Assembly: GCF_051020985.1 (NCBI RefSeq)
Contig: NC_134999.1
Location: 13,273,660-13,337,659, forward strand
Length of the DNA: 64,000 nucleotides
Source: Nomia melanderi
Taxonomy: Eukaryota > Arthropoda > Insecta > Hymenoptera > Halictidae
Direction of reading: 5' to 3'
The position numbers and the translations under genes were made by a program. Shown piece after piece: positions 48,421 to 61,177 of this stretch; the first letter of the stretch is position 1, and each line of letters starts with the position of its first letter. Under the pieces are notes generated by a model, which searched no databases, had not been told where the DNA came from, and was given only the letters and a program-made list of their open reading frames with translations.

Positions 48421-48667
48421 CTAACTCTGCTATATTCTTCAAGTGTTCTTTGATCAAATTACGTTTTCATGTTGTCCTTCCAAAATTATTATTTCAAACT
48501 TAACATTAAACTCACGCAGTATCATTTCGTTTGTTTACTTTTTCTCGATTTTGCCTTGTTCCCATTTTACCAGGAATGCTTTTAAATTCGAGAATTGTTA
48601 TTACATAGACTGTAATGCGTGTTCTTAATCAAGTTTGTAGTTAAATCGAGGACTATAGCAGAGTTAA
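48421..48667. mobile_element. MITE with CTCTGCTATA termini
   Basis: The left end is CTAACTCTGCTATATTCTTC and the right end CGAGGACTATAGCAGAGTTAA. The termini are inverted over about 14 nt plus TTAA on the right, with the left TTAA decayed. It is 247 bp and non-coding, and a different family from the others. Confidence 0.6.
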
Positions 48668-51528
48668 TATTATTTCCAAAAAAAAGAAAGAAAAACGTGA
48701 CATTTGGTAACACTAATTTCGTGTGTATTTATTTGGAATATCAGTGGTGATAACGTTATCGCGGGAGAGATCAATTCGCTGGCATACTTATGCTATAAAT
48801 GTAACAGCGATAGCATTAACGTGTTTTCTTTTGATGATAGTGTGTAAGGGTTAAAAATGTTACACGATATGAATGATTTTTTAAGAAAATTGATACGTGT
48901 CGTTAAAATTTTTAAGAATCTTCAAGAAGTTTCTTGCGGTATTTCTGATATTCATCTTCGATTTCATACAATTATTATAGCTACTGATTTAAATAAAACT
49001 ATACCGAAGCATTATTTTCAAATCTTTCTGAGTTTCTGAGAGAAATCTGAGTTCGAATAAAAACAAATGTATTTTATTTACTCCCGCTGTTCTAAATATA
49101 ACTGCCGTATATCGTAAGTTGTTATTGTTGGGACGAAACACGTAATTATATATATCTACTATTACTTCTTTTTTGCTTCCTACACTGAAATCATCATTCT
49201 ACAAAGAAGATAAAATGCTAAGTAACACAAGCACACGTTTCGTGTGCGAATAATTCATACGGTTGAATACCAACGAACGTTTGATACATTGACTTATAAG
49301 AGTAATTACTCCTTAAACACTTTGCATTTTCTCAGTTTTGTTGCAATGCAAATTCGTTTGATTTATTTGTTTTTCACCCGACAAGTTGTTTTTCTGCAAC
49401 TCCCCGGAACATTCCATTGGAATATCATTTTTTAATGTCTTCGATGTCCTTTTTCTTATACTGTTCAAACAGAGCTGACTCATTCACTTATAACTGAAAT
49501 TTATAGTGACAGTATGAAAGAAAGAAAATAACATGTTTATCAACGTTTCAGATAAATGCATATTTTTCATTGCTACTCAATAACGGTGATCGAGAATAAA
49601 TCATTTTCAATATTTTTCGTTATTAGTGTATCAATTTCAGAAACTATAGTATTCAAAATAATTCAAGGATCTCATAGTCGCATTATCATTAGTGAAATTC
49701 CAAGTAGAATCCGAACGGGAAGTACATAGTTTAGGCAAATAAGAAATTAAGTTCCACACCTTTAACCTCTCTACACGTTCGCAAAAAAACAATGTCACGA
49801 ACGGCTGAATAAAGCGGCAGTAATTCACTAGGAAGTCAAAGCTCAATGCGGTCGTTACCTGGACTGAATTGCACGTTACGAGAAAAGAAATCATATCGTT
49901 CGAATTATACTACCATCGACACAACTTCGCATTCTAGGTGTACAAGACTGTGATTGCGTAATTGTTTAACACTCGACAATTTTGCCCATTAAGTAATCAG
50001 AAACGACGTCTTGAATTACTCGCATTGCCCTCAATGTATTCAGACTTTAAACTTAGTTTACGTGCTTCGAATCGCTTGGATTCAAAAATCAAATCGATAA
50101 CCGAATTTCCTGCTGTCATCCCTGAAAAAAATGTTGCCATTATATTTTGTCTTTCTCGTAACTGTACAACATTTGTAGGTAATGTTTTAAGTGATTCTAT
50201 AAGAAAGAATAATTCGAAAATGTACAGTAAAGTTTGTTCATTCAAAGTCTAATAATCTGAAATTTTTTGTTTATATGTGGTTGATTTAATTGATCATTAA
50301 TGCTATCGAAAATTAATTTACACAGAAACTAAGTAAAAAATACAGAATAAAATATTTTTGTTTCAACCCTTGTTTTCAGTCGAAGCAAATTCGGTTTTCT
50401 CAAAAACGAAGTCCCAAATGGAAAAATGGCATCCTATGCTTTGTGTATAAAATCACGTGGGTTCAAATAAACTGCAAGTTAAAAATTACTTTCAGATGAA
50501 AAAGCGTTAACGCGTTGTCAGGTGAACATTTTACTTTGAAGTGAAGTTCCGTCCGACAACTGTGCTAGACAATATGCTCGTAAAAATAGGGACTTCAATA
50601 ACAAACGATGGCGAGTTGGAATAACAAGTTAAAAATTTAAAAAACACATTCGAAATTATATAATTGCACTGGAATAGTACAGGAGCATAACGTCGCAGAC
50701 GAATCTTGAATTATGTATCGTGTTATTTGCACATGTACCTTGTGCAGTCATTATTTTACATATTCCCGGCGCTTCGAAAACAAGTCACGATCTTTTAAGG
50801 TTACTGAATCCTGCAAACAGACCAATTTTCTGGTAGAATATAGGCACGTGTATGGTTCGCATAAACAATTTGTGTTTACAACGTGATGTGCTTCGACTCA
50901 GATACTTATCGACAGTACATACTTCGAGTATGTTACTGATATTAAGCAATATGATATGAGACAATTAATCAATTTTTGCGTAAAAAATATCGATATGTAA
51001 TAAATATGTGAATTCCCTGTATGAGTAAACAAAAGACATCAAAACATTCGCTTAGAAGATGAATATTTTGTTTTTGTAATTCTTCCACTCTTTGGTATGA
51101 GAATATAAAATTCTTCTATTCTCATCTGGTATGAGAATAGAGATTCTACTATTTTTATACTTTTATTGTAATGAGGGAACACAATTATCAATTGTTTTAA
51201 TCGACAATGCTGATTACGTGCGATTCATTTGAAGAACCGTTCTGGATAACATTCCAGACATGAATCATCAATATTACTCGCTTATTGTCATCCAGTATAT
51301 TTCCTATCTAACATCTGTTAATCTTCGAATTTCGCCGAATTTCTACGTTAGTTCCTGATAAAGTATTGATTTATCATTCCGTGCAATCTAAAAGTGAAAT
51401 TATTGAATTTAAATATGAAAAAATGATATTCATTTAATTACAAAATGCTATCATATCATTCGTAGAACAAATAAATCTCGATTTTATGGAAATTTCATAG
51501 AATTTCAAAATAAAAGGCGGGAGATTTA

Positions 51529-51740
51529 TTAACCCAATCGCATCATATGACGGAGCTGTACTCCCATTAAGTTTTTTTACTATATAAATCATATAATCGG
51601 ATAAAAAGGTTTACGGTTGATTTTACGTGATTGTTTAAAAATTGTATGAAGCTGCTAACTGCACTACAACACTACAAGGTATTTAAATCAGATTCCACTG
51701 ACAATGGCATGGTTATTTAAACATGATGCGAATGGATTAA
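51529..51740. mobile_element. TTAA MITE, CCCAATCGCATCATATG family
   Basis: The left end is TTAACCCAATCGCATCATAT and the right end ACATGATGCGAATGGATTAA. Its right TTAA (51737-51740) is also the left TTAA of the next element. 212 bp, non-coding. Confidence 0.7.
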
Positions 51741-51986
51741 CCCATTCGCTACCAGCATTTCTTTCAGTAACAGACTAGATGGTTGCAATATTTTTTTAAA
51801 TAAAATATATCGTCTTCACAAAGTACAAATAACATCCAAAACAAGAAATCTTCGCGATTTCCTGCACATTATACCGTGCGTTACAATATTATATAAAAAC
51901 AAATGTAAATATAATTTACTGTTCTTTGCACAAAATATGAAATACCGATCGTCATAAATATGTAACGCTGGTAGCGAACGTGTTAG
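51737..51986. mobile_element. TTAA MITE, GCTACCAGC family
   Basis: The left end is TTAACCCATTCGCTACCAGC and the right end GCTGGTAGCGAACGTGTTAG. It is the same family as 15637-15868. 250 bp, abutting the preceding element. Confidence 0.7.
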
Positions 51987-53049
51987 GCGTCCCGACTTGA
52001 AAGTTTTGGACACCTTATATGCAATTGGACTGCTAAACTAAATATAGATGATATTCATAAACATGGAGCTAGGGTACAGCTTTGAAGTAAAAGGGGAAAC
52101 CCTACTGTACAGTTCACAGTTTAACAACGTCTTCACGTCGAAAATATTTTACTTCACTTGCTCACGCAACTTACCTAAACAAACCGGTGTATAGACAGTA
52201 GACATGTATTTAATATGTATGTATAATGAAACTTTATAATTTTTATATGAAATGAAATTAAACTAAACTGAACCCAGAAGAGTACTACAACATTATTTTT
52301 ACTAATCTTGGCTTACCTTTTTTTTAATAAAATGGTTTAATACATTTTCATTGTAAAATTATTGATTAATTTAAGCAGTTAAATTTTTCTCTCACGATAC
52401 ATGCAGTAAATTTTGATTATTCTAATATGGCTGTTGCGAACCACGGCATCCTTAAGGCGAGTTTTCAGGAGTATCACAGTGAATTATAGATTCAAATTTC
52501 GATAAATATTACAATTTTACGGATTTTATAAACATTATCATTCCTTATGAAAACGGAAATTATTGCAGGTAGATTGATAGGATGAATTTCATTACCTTTC
52601 GATCAGCTCATTTAGCTACGGTACTATGAATTACACTTTACTTTCCCGTTACTTTCAACTGTCAGTTGAATGGATTTGCGAACACATTACGAACTTATCG
52701 GATGTACTTAAGTAGGTAAAATGACTCAATTACCATCAGGAATAATTCTCTATTTCATGGCTGTAGCTGTATACATTAATACTCCCCGGATGTGCCTGGT
52801 TTCTCACCTCATTTGCTTTGCAATTTTGAAGATACGAAAGTGTGCATTGTAGTGAAACGATGGAAAAATGGTAATTTTTATGAATTCACTTTTATTACAT
52901 CTCATACTGTTTCTCAAAACTTTGTTGGTATCTCCATAGTTAAATCAATTTAGCAGAATTTTATACGTATGTCTGGATATTAAATGCTCGAAGTCAGAGT
53001 ATATACATTTAATATTGACAAAATGAATAACTAAGGATTACCGGACACG

Positions 53050-53720
53050 TGATCCATAGGCTTTTCCAGTCCGTGCATCGTATAAGCCCAGCGATTGTTG
53101 TCGACCGGTGCTACAAGGAACATTCTCCACACGTAGAGGCGAAACAGCTGCGTTCGCAGTGAAACGATACTCCGTGTTTACGGGCTCATCCAAAGCGGAT
53201 CTCAATCGGTCTTGAAATGAACACGGCTATCCGTAGATTGTTCGAGAAGCTAAAACTAGTCTATAACGGACCGGCTTTCAGTTAAAAAAGTTCAGTAGAC
53301 CCGGAAAATTGTTTGTTTATTAGCTTGTGGTGTATACGGGAACTTGGAATTGTCACGAGATCACCTCTAGCAACACGTACGCGAGAAAAGGTGTTCACGG
53401 GCAAACCGATGTTGGGAAAACTGGCTGCTCGGACAAACCGGGAGAGCGCGTTCAAAGCAGCAGAAACGACTGAATGCAAGCACTGTGCCATGGACTGCTG
53501 AACTCTCTCTCTTGCGTGTCTCTTTTCTTCTATCGCCCTCTTTCACTCGCACGCCCGAGAAGACTACCACAAGCTCACCGAACGCTCTATCTTTGTTTTC
53601 TATTTGCTCCACGCGTCTCCCTCTCTTACTCAAAATTCTGATACTTTGGTCTGTGTTTTTCCTTTGAAACGGACATCGTTTTATTCTCCTCGAGCCTTTT
53701 GTATTCTGTGCCCGCACGCA
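53050..53720. other. CpG-dense island
   Basis: Frames up to 116 codons on minus and 62 on plus overlap one another and encode Arg/Ser-rich peptides without a domain, which is typical of a CpG-rich non-coding stretch. 53500-53650 is pyrimidine-rich on the plus strand. Confidence 0.35.
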
Positions 53721-54679
53721 TATGTAATTGAATTAATTTTATTTCTTTCTACCAAGTTCAAATTTTAGCTCTGATAATAAGTACATACTGTATTTTTTCC
53801 CTTCAATGTTTAAAACTGAACAATATGCATTATGCTGTGTACACACTGGAAAGTAGTTTCATCAATTGAGTTTCTTTGCCTTTAAAGCTACTCATATGTA
53901 CAAATAGTTTTTCACTTGTTCGTTGTAAACATTCAACTATAATTCCGAAGATAGGTCATTGTACCCAGATAGAATCCATTGTCTGTCAATGAACCCATCT
54001 AGTCATTTTTAGAATAAATCTTATACTTCTTTCAGGACCAGAATTCATTAAAAAGTTTGACTGCATATCTATGATGTTTGATAGATTGCATTTTAATAGA
54101 TTTTTCTTTGAAAACCCACATGTAGCAGTTCAAATTTTCTTCTTGATCTTCAAACTTTACTTCCATTAAAAATTACAGAATATAGTGACATACGGTGCAA
54201 TATTACTCATTATAGGTTGCGCTTAACATTGCACCCTTATTGTGTCCCAAGTGTGGACGCAGTTTTACCAACTCTAGCTATCCTCTTCCTTCGTCTTTAA
54301 CGCTCACGTATCTTTTTATCTTTTCCACGATATATTTCACACGTATGTGTGTTTGAATTTTCTTGTTCGGTTCTCGAATCTTTTCATATCACCTTTGGCT
54401 TACGTGGTCCATGCATGTACTCATGCATGCATAAAAATCAGTTGTATTCTTCTCTTTCTTTACCAACAGTCATTGATGTACATCAAATATGTATTTCTTT
54501 CTCCAATAGATCATATCTATGCCAACTCCTCTTCTTTCCATTCAAACGTTTGTCTTCGTTCAGCTTTTGTAAAAATGTTGATACTTTAAAACATGCTATC
54601 TCACTTGCTTTTGCGACTATATGTAAACCGCCACAGTCATAATAGTTGTCCTCCCCACTCAAATCGCTCCTGACTCATA

Positions 54680-55180
54680 ACATTGGGCGCTCGGAGTGGG
54701 ATGGTCAAGTATTCTGACCGTCAGAGTGGTATATACCTGTCTCGCTTCCACAGCGCATACAAAGTATGCTCGTTCTCATACTCGGGGACTCCCCACTACC
54801 AGCGACGCGCATTACGTTTGCTCTTTTTTTGAGCGACGGCCTCCTTTTCCTCTCTTTCTCGTTTCCATTCTGTTTCCAGTCAAAGCGTGAATTCTTCGTC
54901 CCTCTCGCACTGTAGTAGCGCCAGCAATTCTTTGGATTTTGCGCGTTGCTCGCTCGCTCGCGCGCACGCACACGGGGCCCCACTATCAGTGTAGGGTCAC
55001 CTTATTCGGCCGAGGAAAAAACGACGTTCTATCACTCGGTGAGCACGTGCTCGTCCAGACCTCTTGCCTCGCAGCCCCCTCTGCACGCTTGCCTACCGAA
55101 CAGCGTTCCAGGTTAACGTCGATCGATTCGTCGCGTGTTTTCTGTTTACCAGTCAGGGATGCCACAACATTGAACACTTG
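54680..55180. other. CpG-dense island
   Basis: One of the strongest CpG concentrations in the window (CTCGCTCGCTCGCGCGCACG near 54950). Overlapping frames on both strands show no domain. It may be an alternative promoter or 5'-UTR exon, but no paired TATA-Inr was found. Confidence 0.35.
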
Positions 55181-55240
55181 TTTGCGTCACCATAAATTAA
55201 AAACTTTAGTGTTTTTTAGATGTTTTTTTTATAAGATATT

Positions 55241-55472
55241 ATAAACTAGACATACAATGGCGTCTCAGACTCGTGATGAAAATATTAAACTGAATTTCAG
55301 AAATATATTTTTGTAAAATATATATTAAATATTACTTTTCTATTATCAATTTTTAATCTTTGGAGTAAACGTAGACAGAATAAGCAACATTTTTCTTTTC
55401 CTAATAAATAATAAACGATGAAGTAGTTGTATTGACCACAATTGAAAAATAAATCATAGGGCAAGGGGTCAT
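55241..55472. mobile_element. degenerate TTAA MITE, family B
   Basis: It contains GGCGTCTCAGACTCGTGATG, TTTTCTATTATCAATTTTTA, CTTTGGAGTAAACGTAGACA and the right end ATAAATCATAGGGCAAGGGGTCA. Both terminal TTAA sites are decayed. The closest resemblance is to 59808-60058. Confidence 0.65.
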
Positions 55473-58400
55473 TTCGTATTTAGGTTAATACGTTGACTGC
55501 TATGGTGGTTACTGGTAACCGAAGATTTAAAATGACTTGAAAATGATTGTAATTCGTAAGACAACTGACGTCGAATAAAAATATTCAATAACGTAAATAA
55601 GTAGATAATATTGTAACGCAAGGATTGTAGTAGCAAATAATTAATAATTATTCCTATTTATCTTTGTTACGAAGGTGTAAGTGCTACATAAAACGCTGAT
55701 GTTTTTAAAATGGCTTTATAAATGGCTATACTGAGCCTTTACAGTACTTTATTTACTAATGTTTAAAGGTATATGCATTTAAAAAGCGAAATAACTACAT
55801 TGTTGTTATAATTGTTATTTTCAATTAAAACTGAGAATCGTTTCATTAATCGAAGTACTTTCAAAGCATTTTTATATTATTTCATTTTTGAAAATTATAT
55901 ATCAACCAAAATATACAACACACTGGATATTTGGATTTAACTACATATTTCATTTCTTAGTAGAATCATGAATTATATCAATGTTCATTTTTAACCAATA
56001 TTTTTAATTAAAAAAATATGTCTCGCTGCATAATAATATTACGTATATAAGTATCAGATACATCAAGAAATCTACAGCATTTAATTGTAAACCGGTGTAT
56101 TATCGATTTATTCTGAAATATCTACCAATCTGATAGGAGATTGTCAAAGAATTTTTATAACGTGTATATATTTCTCTAAATTTTAATCTTATATAAATAT
56201 TATCAGTAAATAATAGAAGCGTTACTTCCTTACTATTTTTTACATTTATCTAATCGAATAAAGTAAGAACCCAAAGAGTCCACTGTAAGAACAGAAACAG
56301 TTCTCTAGGTAGATTAAACAACTTTTAAAAATCAAATTCAGTTCCTCTTTATTTTGTATAAAAATCTCTAGAAAGTAAAATTCTAGCTTTCTAAGGGCTA
56401 TTCAAAGTCTCAGGTATCCTGTTGCATTCGCCCCAAAAGAATTCAGGATAAAGACTGTTCTAGAATCTCCTGTATCCACAACAAATCCCTAGCACTTCTA
56501 CCGGTACCCTACAAAACCCCTAGTAATGCCATATAATAGCTCGTGGCACCCTCCCGGTATTCCAGTACTTTTCCACTGCTTTCACTCTGGCATCTCAGTC
56601 CTGCGCAGTGTTCATTTACACGGGGGTACAAAACAACAGACTACGCCAACGCGCAAACTCCATATTAAATCGATTTTAACATAGCAGTCCAGTACAATAA
56701 ATAATATCATTACCACAATCAATACTAGTTGATATATACTTCATTGTTACTTATAATCTTGTCTGACAATGACTTGCAAAATTTTATCTATACAAATATT
56801 CAATAAGAAGCAACCACGTAACAATAAGTTAAACAACCACGAAATTATTATACGAAAGACTTCAAGAAGAAAACATTTATTCAAGTGCATTAGTGAGACA
56901 AATATTTACTTTACAAGTTGACTTATAAAAAATTGCTCGCTTTTCTTTGAGTATTTGAATCATGATGGTTTATGGGCACTTTCTATAAATAAATTTGAAA
57001 CTAAACGCGGAATAATAACATTCCGTTTCCGGTTCTCAGAAACAAACGGTCTGTTGAAGTTCTCTTTGAAGCAATAATCTCGACGAATTCAATTACGTAA
57101 CCGGGCTAAATGGAGGGTCTTCAAATATTGTTGCCCATCCCCTATATAACAAACTGAGCATGCAAATCATGTCACTAGCACAGAGTATTCTTGACACGAG
57201 CACAGATATAGGTGAAAGGGTGTTAAGTCAATTGAAGTTAAATCGAACAATAAGAATGAGCGAAATCGATCAAGTCGGTTCTTCGTATTGAAGACTGCAT
57301 CATTGACGTCACGGTAGCCTTGATAATAGTAAAGATATAAGGGCATTAGTATCGATCGTATTGCAAGTAAATGAAATAAAGTTAAACGACTGCAATTTAT
57401 TTTAAACTATTAAATCAATTTGATAGTATTATATTTAATATAATTATAATAAGTAATACTTTTTCTATTTCATAGAACATCATATTCTGCAAGATTATTT
57501 TCAAGTGATTATTGTCAACTTCATTTGCAACTCTTATGCAGATATGTTGAATTTCTTTGCACTAAAAATAAGTAGTTCGATATTTACGTAAAATATTTTC
57601 CAAAGGACTTCAAAAGATCGAAGATTTGCGTCCGCGCATGACTGTTACGTAATCATTGCAAAGATTTACATTCTCAATTGTATTTGCAGAAAATATTCCA
57701 GTAATTTTCGTACCGTCGATGACGCGTCGACCTTTTCAATAACCCATTAGAATGTTGACGAGGTAGATCTAGTAAAAGGAAATTATTAAGATAATATATG
57801 AGCGTTTACAGTTGGAAATTTTTAAAGAACTTACTTTTTTTTGAGATAAAATAAATAAGGAATAATTTATTCCTTAAATTTTAAGTCGAACGTAGTTCAA
57901 CGATTAAATGTTATTTTAATGGTTAGGTGCTGTTGTTTTTTCCAAATTATCTAATCCTTGTACATTTCCATGATACAAGGACTTCGAGAACGAATAGGAA
58001 AAAAACTGTGTTAACAGTCGAGAAAAACGTTTTCGCGATTTGTTATTTAAATAAGTGATGGCGCCTGTATTATATTTTCGCATCAAAATCCTGAATACAT
58101 CAACTTAGTACAATCAACGGATATAAAAGTGTTTACAGCTTTACGTAATTAACATTCCTGTAATTTAATGCATGCGACACATTCCGTTTTATCTTTGAGA
58201 CTGTGTTATATAAATATGTTTCAGTATGTATGTCCTTATACAGCCAATCTATTTTTATCTATCCAGTTACCTCGTTTTTGCTTGATACCAATACACTTAA
58301 ATTTAAAATTGACAATTAAAAATACTGATAATGTTGCAGTTTAATTAATTGTACGTGAGAACAGGTATTTAATTAACCTCGACAGACTGTTTAACCTTCT

Positions 58401-59369
58401 CCTTGATTTTACATCATGACGTCGTTTAAATATCGCCACACTATCGATTAGGAATTTGAAGTGACAATAGATGAAGTATTTGTAGACAGTAATTGGAAAT
58501 TTTTTAACAATATCAAATTATTGAATCGAATTTTCAAACAATTATTTGTAACGAAAAAAATTCAACATTGTGTTAATATTGTAGAAACGTTTATTTCATA
58601 TATTGGAATAGTAAAATTATATTTTATTTCTAATATCCAAATAATATACTTGGACAAATATTGTGATTAAATACCTTTTTAGGAAGATTAACATTAGCAA
58701 ATCTAATAGTTATATTAAAATATGTGATGTGACTCGTATAATATATAAATTCAGATGTTATCTTCAATCTTGGTGAACATAGCACTTGATAATTTATTCC
58801 ATAAATATTATTAAAAACATTAAAACTCTCATCCTATTTTCTTCATAAAGAACCTTTAATATTTTCTGGATATAAAGCTTGAAAATCAACCCTAAACTTG
58901 TTACCTAGATAATCCAATTAATGTTTAACAACATTAAGAAAAGTAACAAAGAGACATTAGTTGAAGGTATGAATGTACTAGATAAAAATTAATTCTTATT
59001 TTTTGCTCCCAATAAATCATTATATATTACAGTAAATATATATTATATTTATATTAAAGTACAGAAAAATCAAACGCAATTATCGAACTCCCCGCATTAA
59101 ATTACCGTATCAATAATTAATAAAAAAATTCAACTAATCGATTCCCCCATTTGTTATAATTTTCAACAAGTTGTCAACTAATTGATTTCTCCATTTATTC
59201 TAATTTTCACAATGCATATCGAAATTCTGAAACCCGCGTTGCAATGTTTACGTTTTCATAAAGTGACGGAAGTGACATCTACTCGAAATCATTCGTCGAC
59301 CTCTTCCGACCTCCCGAACCAAACAACTCTTAACTTTCCTTTCGTCAAACGAGACAAGTTAATTAATTG

Positions 59370-59598
59370 TTAACCCCTTGCCATACAATATTAATCCAGA
59401 CTCGTGAGGAGCTTCTGAAATAGATGTTACAAAACTTGTCACTCAATTATGTATTTTGGGTCCAAATTAAACACTACATTCTTATTATTAATCGACGATT
59501 AATTGTCCTAAAGTGAAAGTGCATATAAATGAATTGGGATTTTTTATGAACGAACATGTTATGAAAGTTATGTTAGAAATCGTAGGACAAGGGGTTAA
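59370..59598. mobile_element. TTAA MITE, family B (229 bp)
   Basis: The left end is TTAACCCCTTGCCATACAAT and the right end AATCGTAGGACAAGGGGTTAA, with a CAGACTCGTGAGGAGC interior mark. Both TTAA sites are intact. Confidence 0.75.
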
Positions 59599-59807
59599 AA
59601 ATTAACAGTTATCTTCGCCGTTCTCCCTCGAACCTCTAAGAAACATTTATGTCAGCGAATTGTTGCATTTCACAGGTACAATTCACGACTTCAAAAATCC
59701 ATTATTAAGCATTACATGTGCGAACCATTACCCTCAATTCAAGTGTGCTCGATTTAACATACATTCTTTAACGCGGCAAATATAACATTCTTTACACTTA
59801 GTAATCT

Positions 59808-60058
59808 TTAACCCTTTGTCTTACAACAACGTGTGAGACTCGGGGTGAACATTTTAAATAGAATTTAACAAACATAAATAGTACTCAATTCCTTTGAATT
59901 CAAATTAAATATTAATCTTCTGTTATTAATTACTATATTCTAAGGCAAACATAGACGTAAAATATGCATAGAATTCGTATCTTTTTTCAATAAATTATTA
60001 CTGACAAAGCTGTTGTATCGATCACAATTGAAAAATAAACCATAGGGCAAGGGGTTAA
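59808..60058. mobile_element. TTAA MITE, family B (251 bp)
   Basis: The left end is TTAACCCTTTGTCTTACAAC and the right end AAACCATAGGGCAAGGGGTTAA. Both TTAA sites are intact. It has the same 251-bp length as 45447-45697. It lies 210 bp from the preceding member of the same family. Confidence 0.75.
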
Positions 60059-60316
60059 AGTTGGTTACAGTACTGTAACCGAATTCAGTGAGACAGAATA
60101 AAATTAACCTTTGTTTTTTAAAATGTCATTCCATTATTCTTTCGTTAAGCTACGCTAAATAAATACGTATTTACGCCAGCTTTCCTTTACAATATTTTTT
60201 CTTTTAACAAACTCTATATTCGCGATTTTCATTCGCAACGAACGTGGAACGAACACTCCACGCAAATGGAAGGGCGGCCGTAGCGCCTACGCCAATGTGC
60301 ATAAATTGTTTCTTAC

Positions 60317-60386
60317 CCAAGTACGACTTTTTGAAGCGTTCGACTTGAAGATTCTCGTAAAGGAACGCGAACACGCCCACGCCCAT
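60317..60386 (-). CDS. candidate first coding exon of the peroxidase gene
   Basis: The Met at 60384-60386 has a good context (GAAAAATGG). It opens 23 codons (MGVGVFAFLYENLQVERFKK and then SYL) that end one base into a codon at a strong donor, TTGG|GTAAGA. The next acceptor-bearing coding exon on this strand is 43625-43482, whose first two bases complete the codon (G|CC, Ala) and run into the hydrophobic anchor. The region is CpG-rich, as first exons here tend to be. Phase agreement has a one-in-three chance of being accidental, and the 16.7-kb intron is unproven. The alternative is that translation starts at the Met of LMAGSVATL in the 43625 exon. Confidence 0.4.
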
Positions 60387-60832
60387 TTTTCTGCCGCAAG
60401 ATCGACCGGGGCTGTTGGAACCCTGAACGTCGGCGGGCCCAATTTTCCAAAAGAGCGATGAACAAGATGTCCCTGTCGTTCTGAGAATCGATAACGCTTT
60501 TTCACTTGCGTCTCAACAATTTCCGAGCACTCTCGTCGCGTTCCCGCGGTCCGGTTCCCGATTAATCAGATAAATAGATACGAACAATGATTCAACGGGA
60601 GAATTGATCAGTGGCCAACGGTTCAACGAAACGCCGTTACCGACGAGTTACCAAGCAAATTGTGGAACGATTACTCGGAAACTATACTGTACTTGTTACA
60701 CCATCGACAACCCGAATTCGACTCTCCCGGTGAAACCCTCTTCGTCCTCCCCTCCGGGACACTTCCGGTAGAGCGCATGCGCGCATCCCTATGGAATCTC
60801 GGTGTTCGCGCCCATGCGTACCAATAACGAAG
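60387..60832 (-). promoter_or_regulatory. CpG-rich region upstream of the candidate first exon
   Basis: GC- and CpG-rich to about 60830, then AT-rich. Open frames (60287-60505 and 60671-60925, minus) carry no domain. If the exon at 60317-60386 is real, this is its 5' UTR and promoter. No clear TATA-Inr pair was seen. Confidence 0.35.
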
Positions 60833-61177
60833 TACACCTGACCCTCGATTTACGCGAAGATCCGCTCCACGTGGGTTCGTTTTACGCGAACGAAAATCGC
60901 GCAAATAGAGAGCCTGTCGGTACAAGAGAAAACAAAATATTGAAGAGAAAAGCTGGTGTAACTTTTAGTAATACATATTTATTTCACATAGCTTAATAAA
61001 AGAAATGATAATAACGACGTTTTAGAAAACAAACGTATATTTTATTCGTTGTTACTAAATTCAGGTCGCGTAAATTGAGGTCGCGCGTAAAAACTACCGC
61101 GTAAATAGTGGTGTGATTTACCGTGTAAAGAAGGGGACCACGTGAAAGAGGACCGCGTAAATCGAGGGTCAGGTGTA
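60833..61177. mobile_element. TA-flanked mariner-type MITE (345 bp with TA)
   Basis: Perfect 22-nt terminal inverted repeats (CACCTGACCCTCGATTTACG then CG, mirrored by CGCGTAAATCGAGGGTCAGG then TG) are flanked by TA on both sides. The interior repeats the CGCGTAAAT word several times on the right half, so the right end has internal sub-repeats. There is no transposase frame. TA target duplications indicate a Tc1/mariner-class partner, different from the element at 29741-31390. Confidence 0.8.

Larger units (their letters stand above)
43626..60316 (-). other. upstream region or possible 16.7-kb first intron of the peroxidase
   Basis: If the exon at 60317-60386 is right, all of this is intron 1. 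It is AT-rich with MITEs listed separately and CpG-dense islands at about 45900-46200, 53050-53700 and 54680-55180. Near 57140-57180 are CCCTATATAAC and an ATGCAAAT octamer. 56380-56660 is unusually C-rich on the plus strand. I found no other coding exon on either strand in this interval. Confidence 0.4.

Noticed and set aside
53367..53717. 116-codon minus frame as an alternative upstream peroxidase exon
   Set aside because: No domain, no anchor sequence and no convincing donor in phase with the acceptor at 43625.
55483..55530. TTAATACGTTGACTGC, similar to the left end of the 43133-43348 MITE
   Set aside because: No matching right end could be found downstream.
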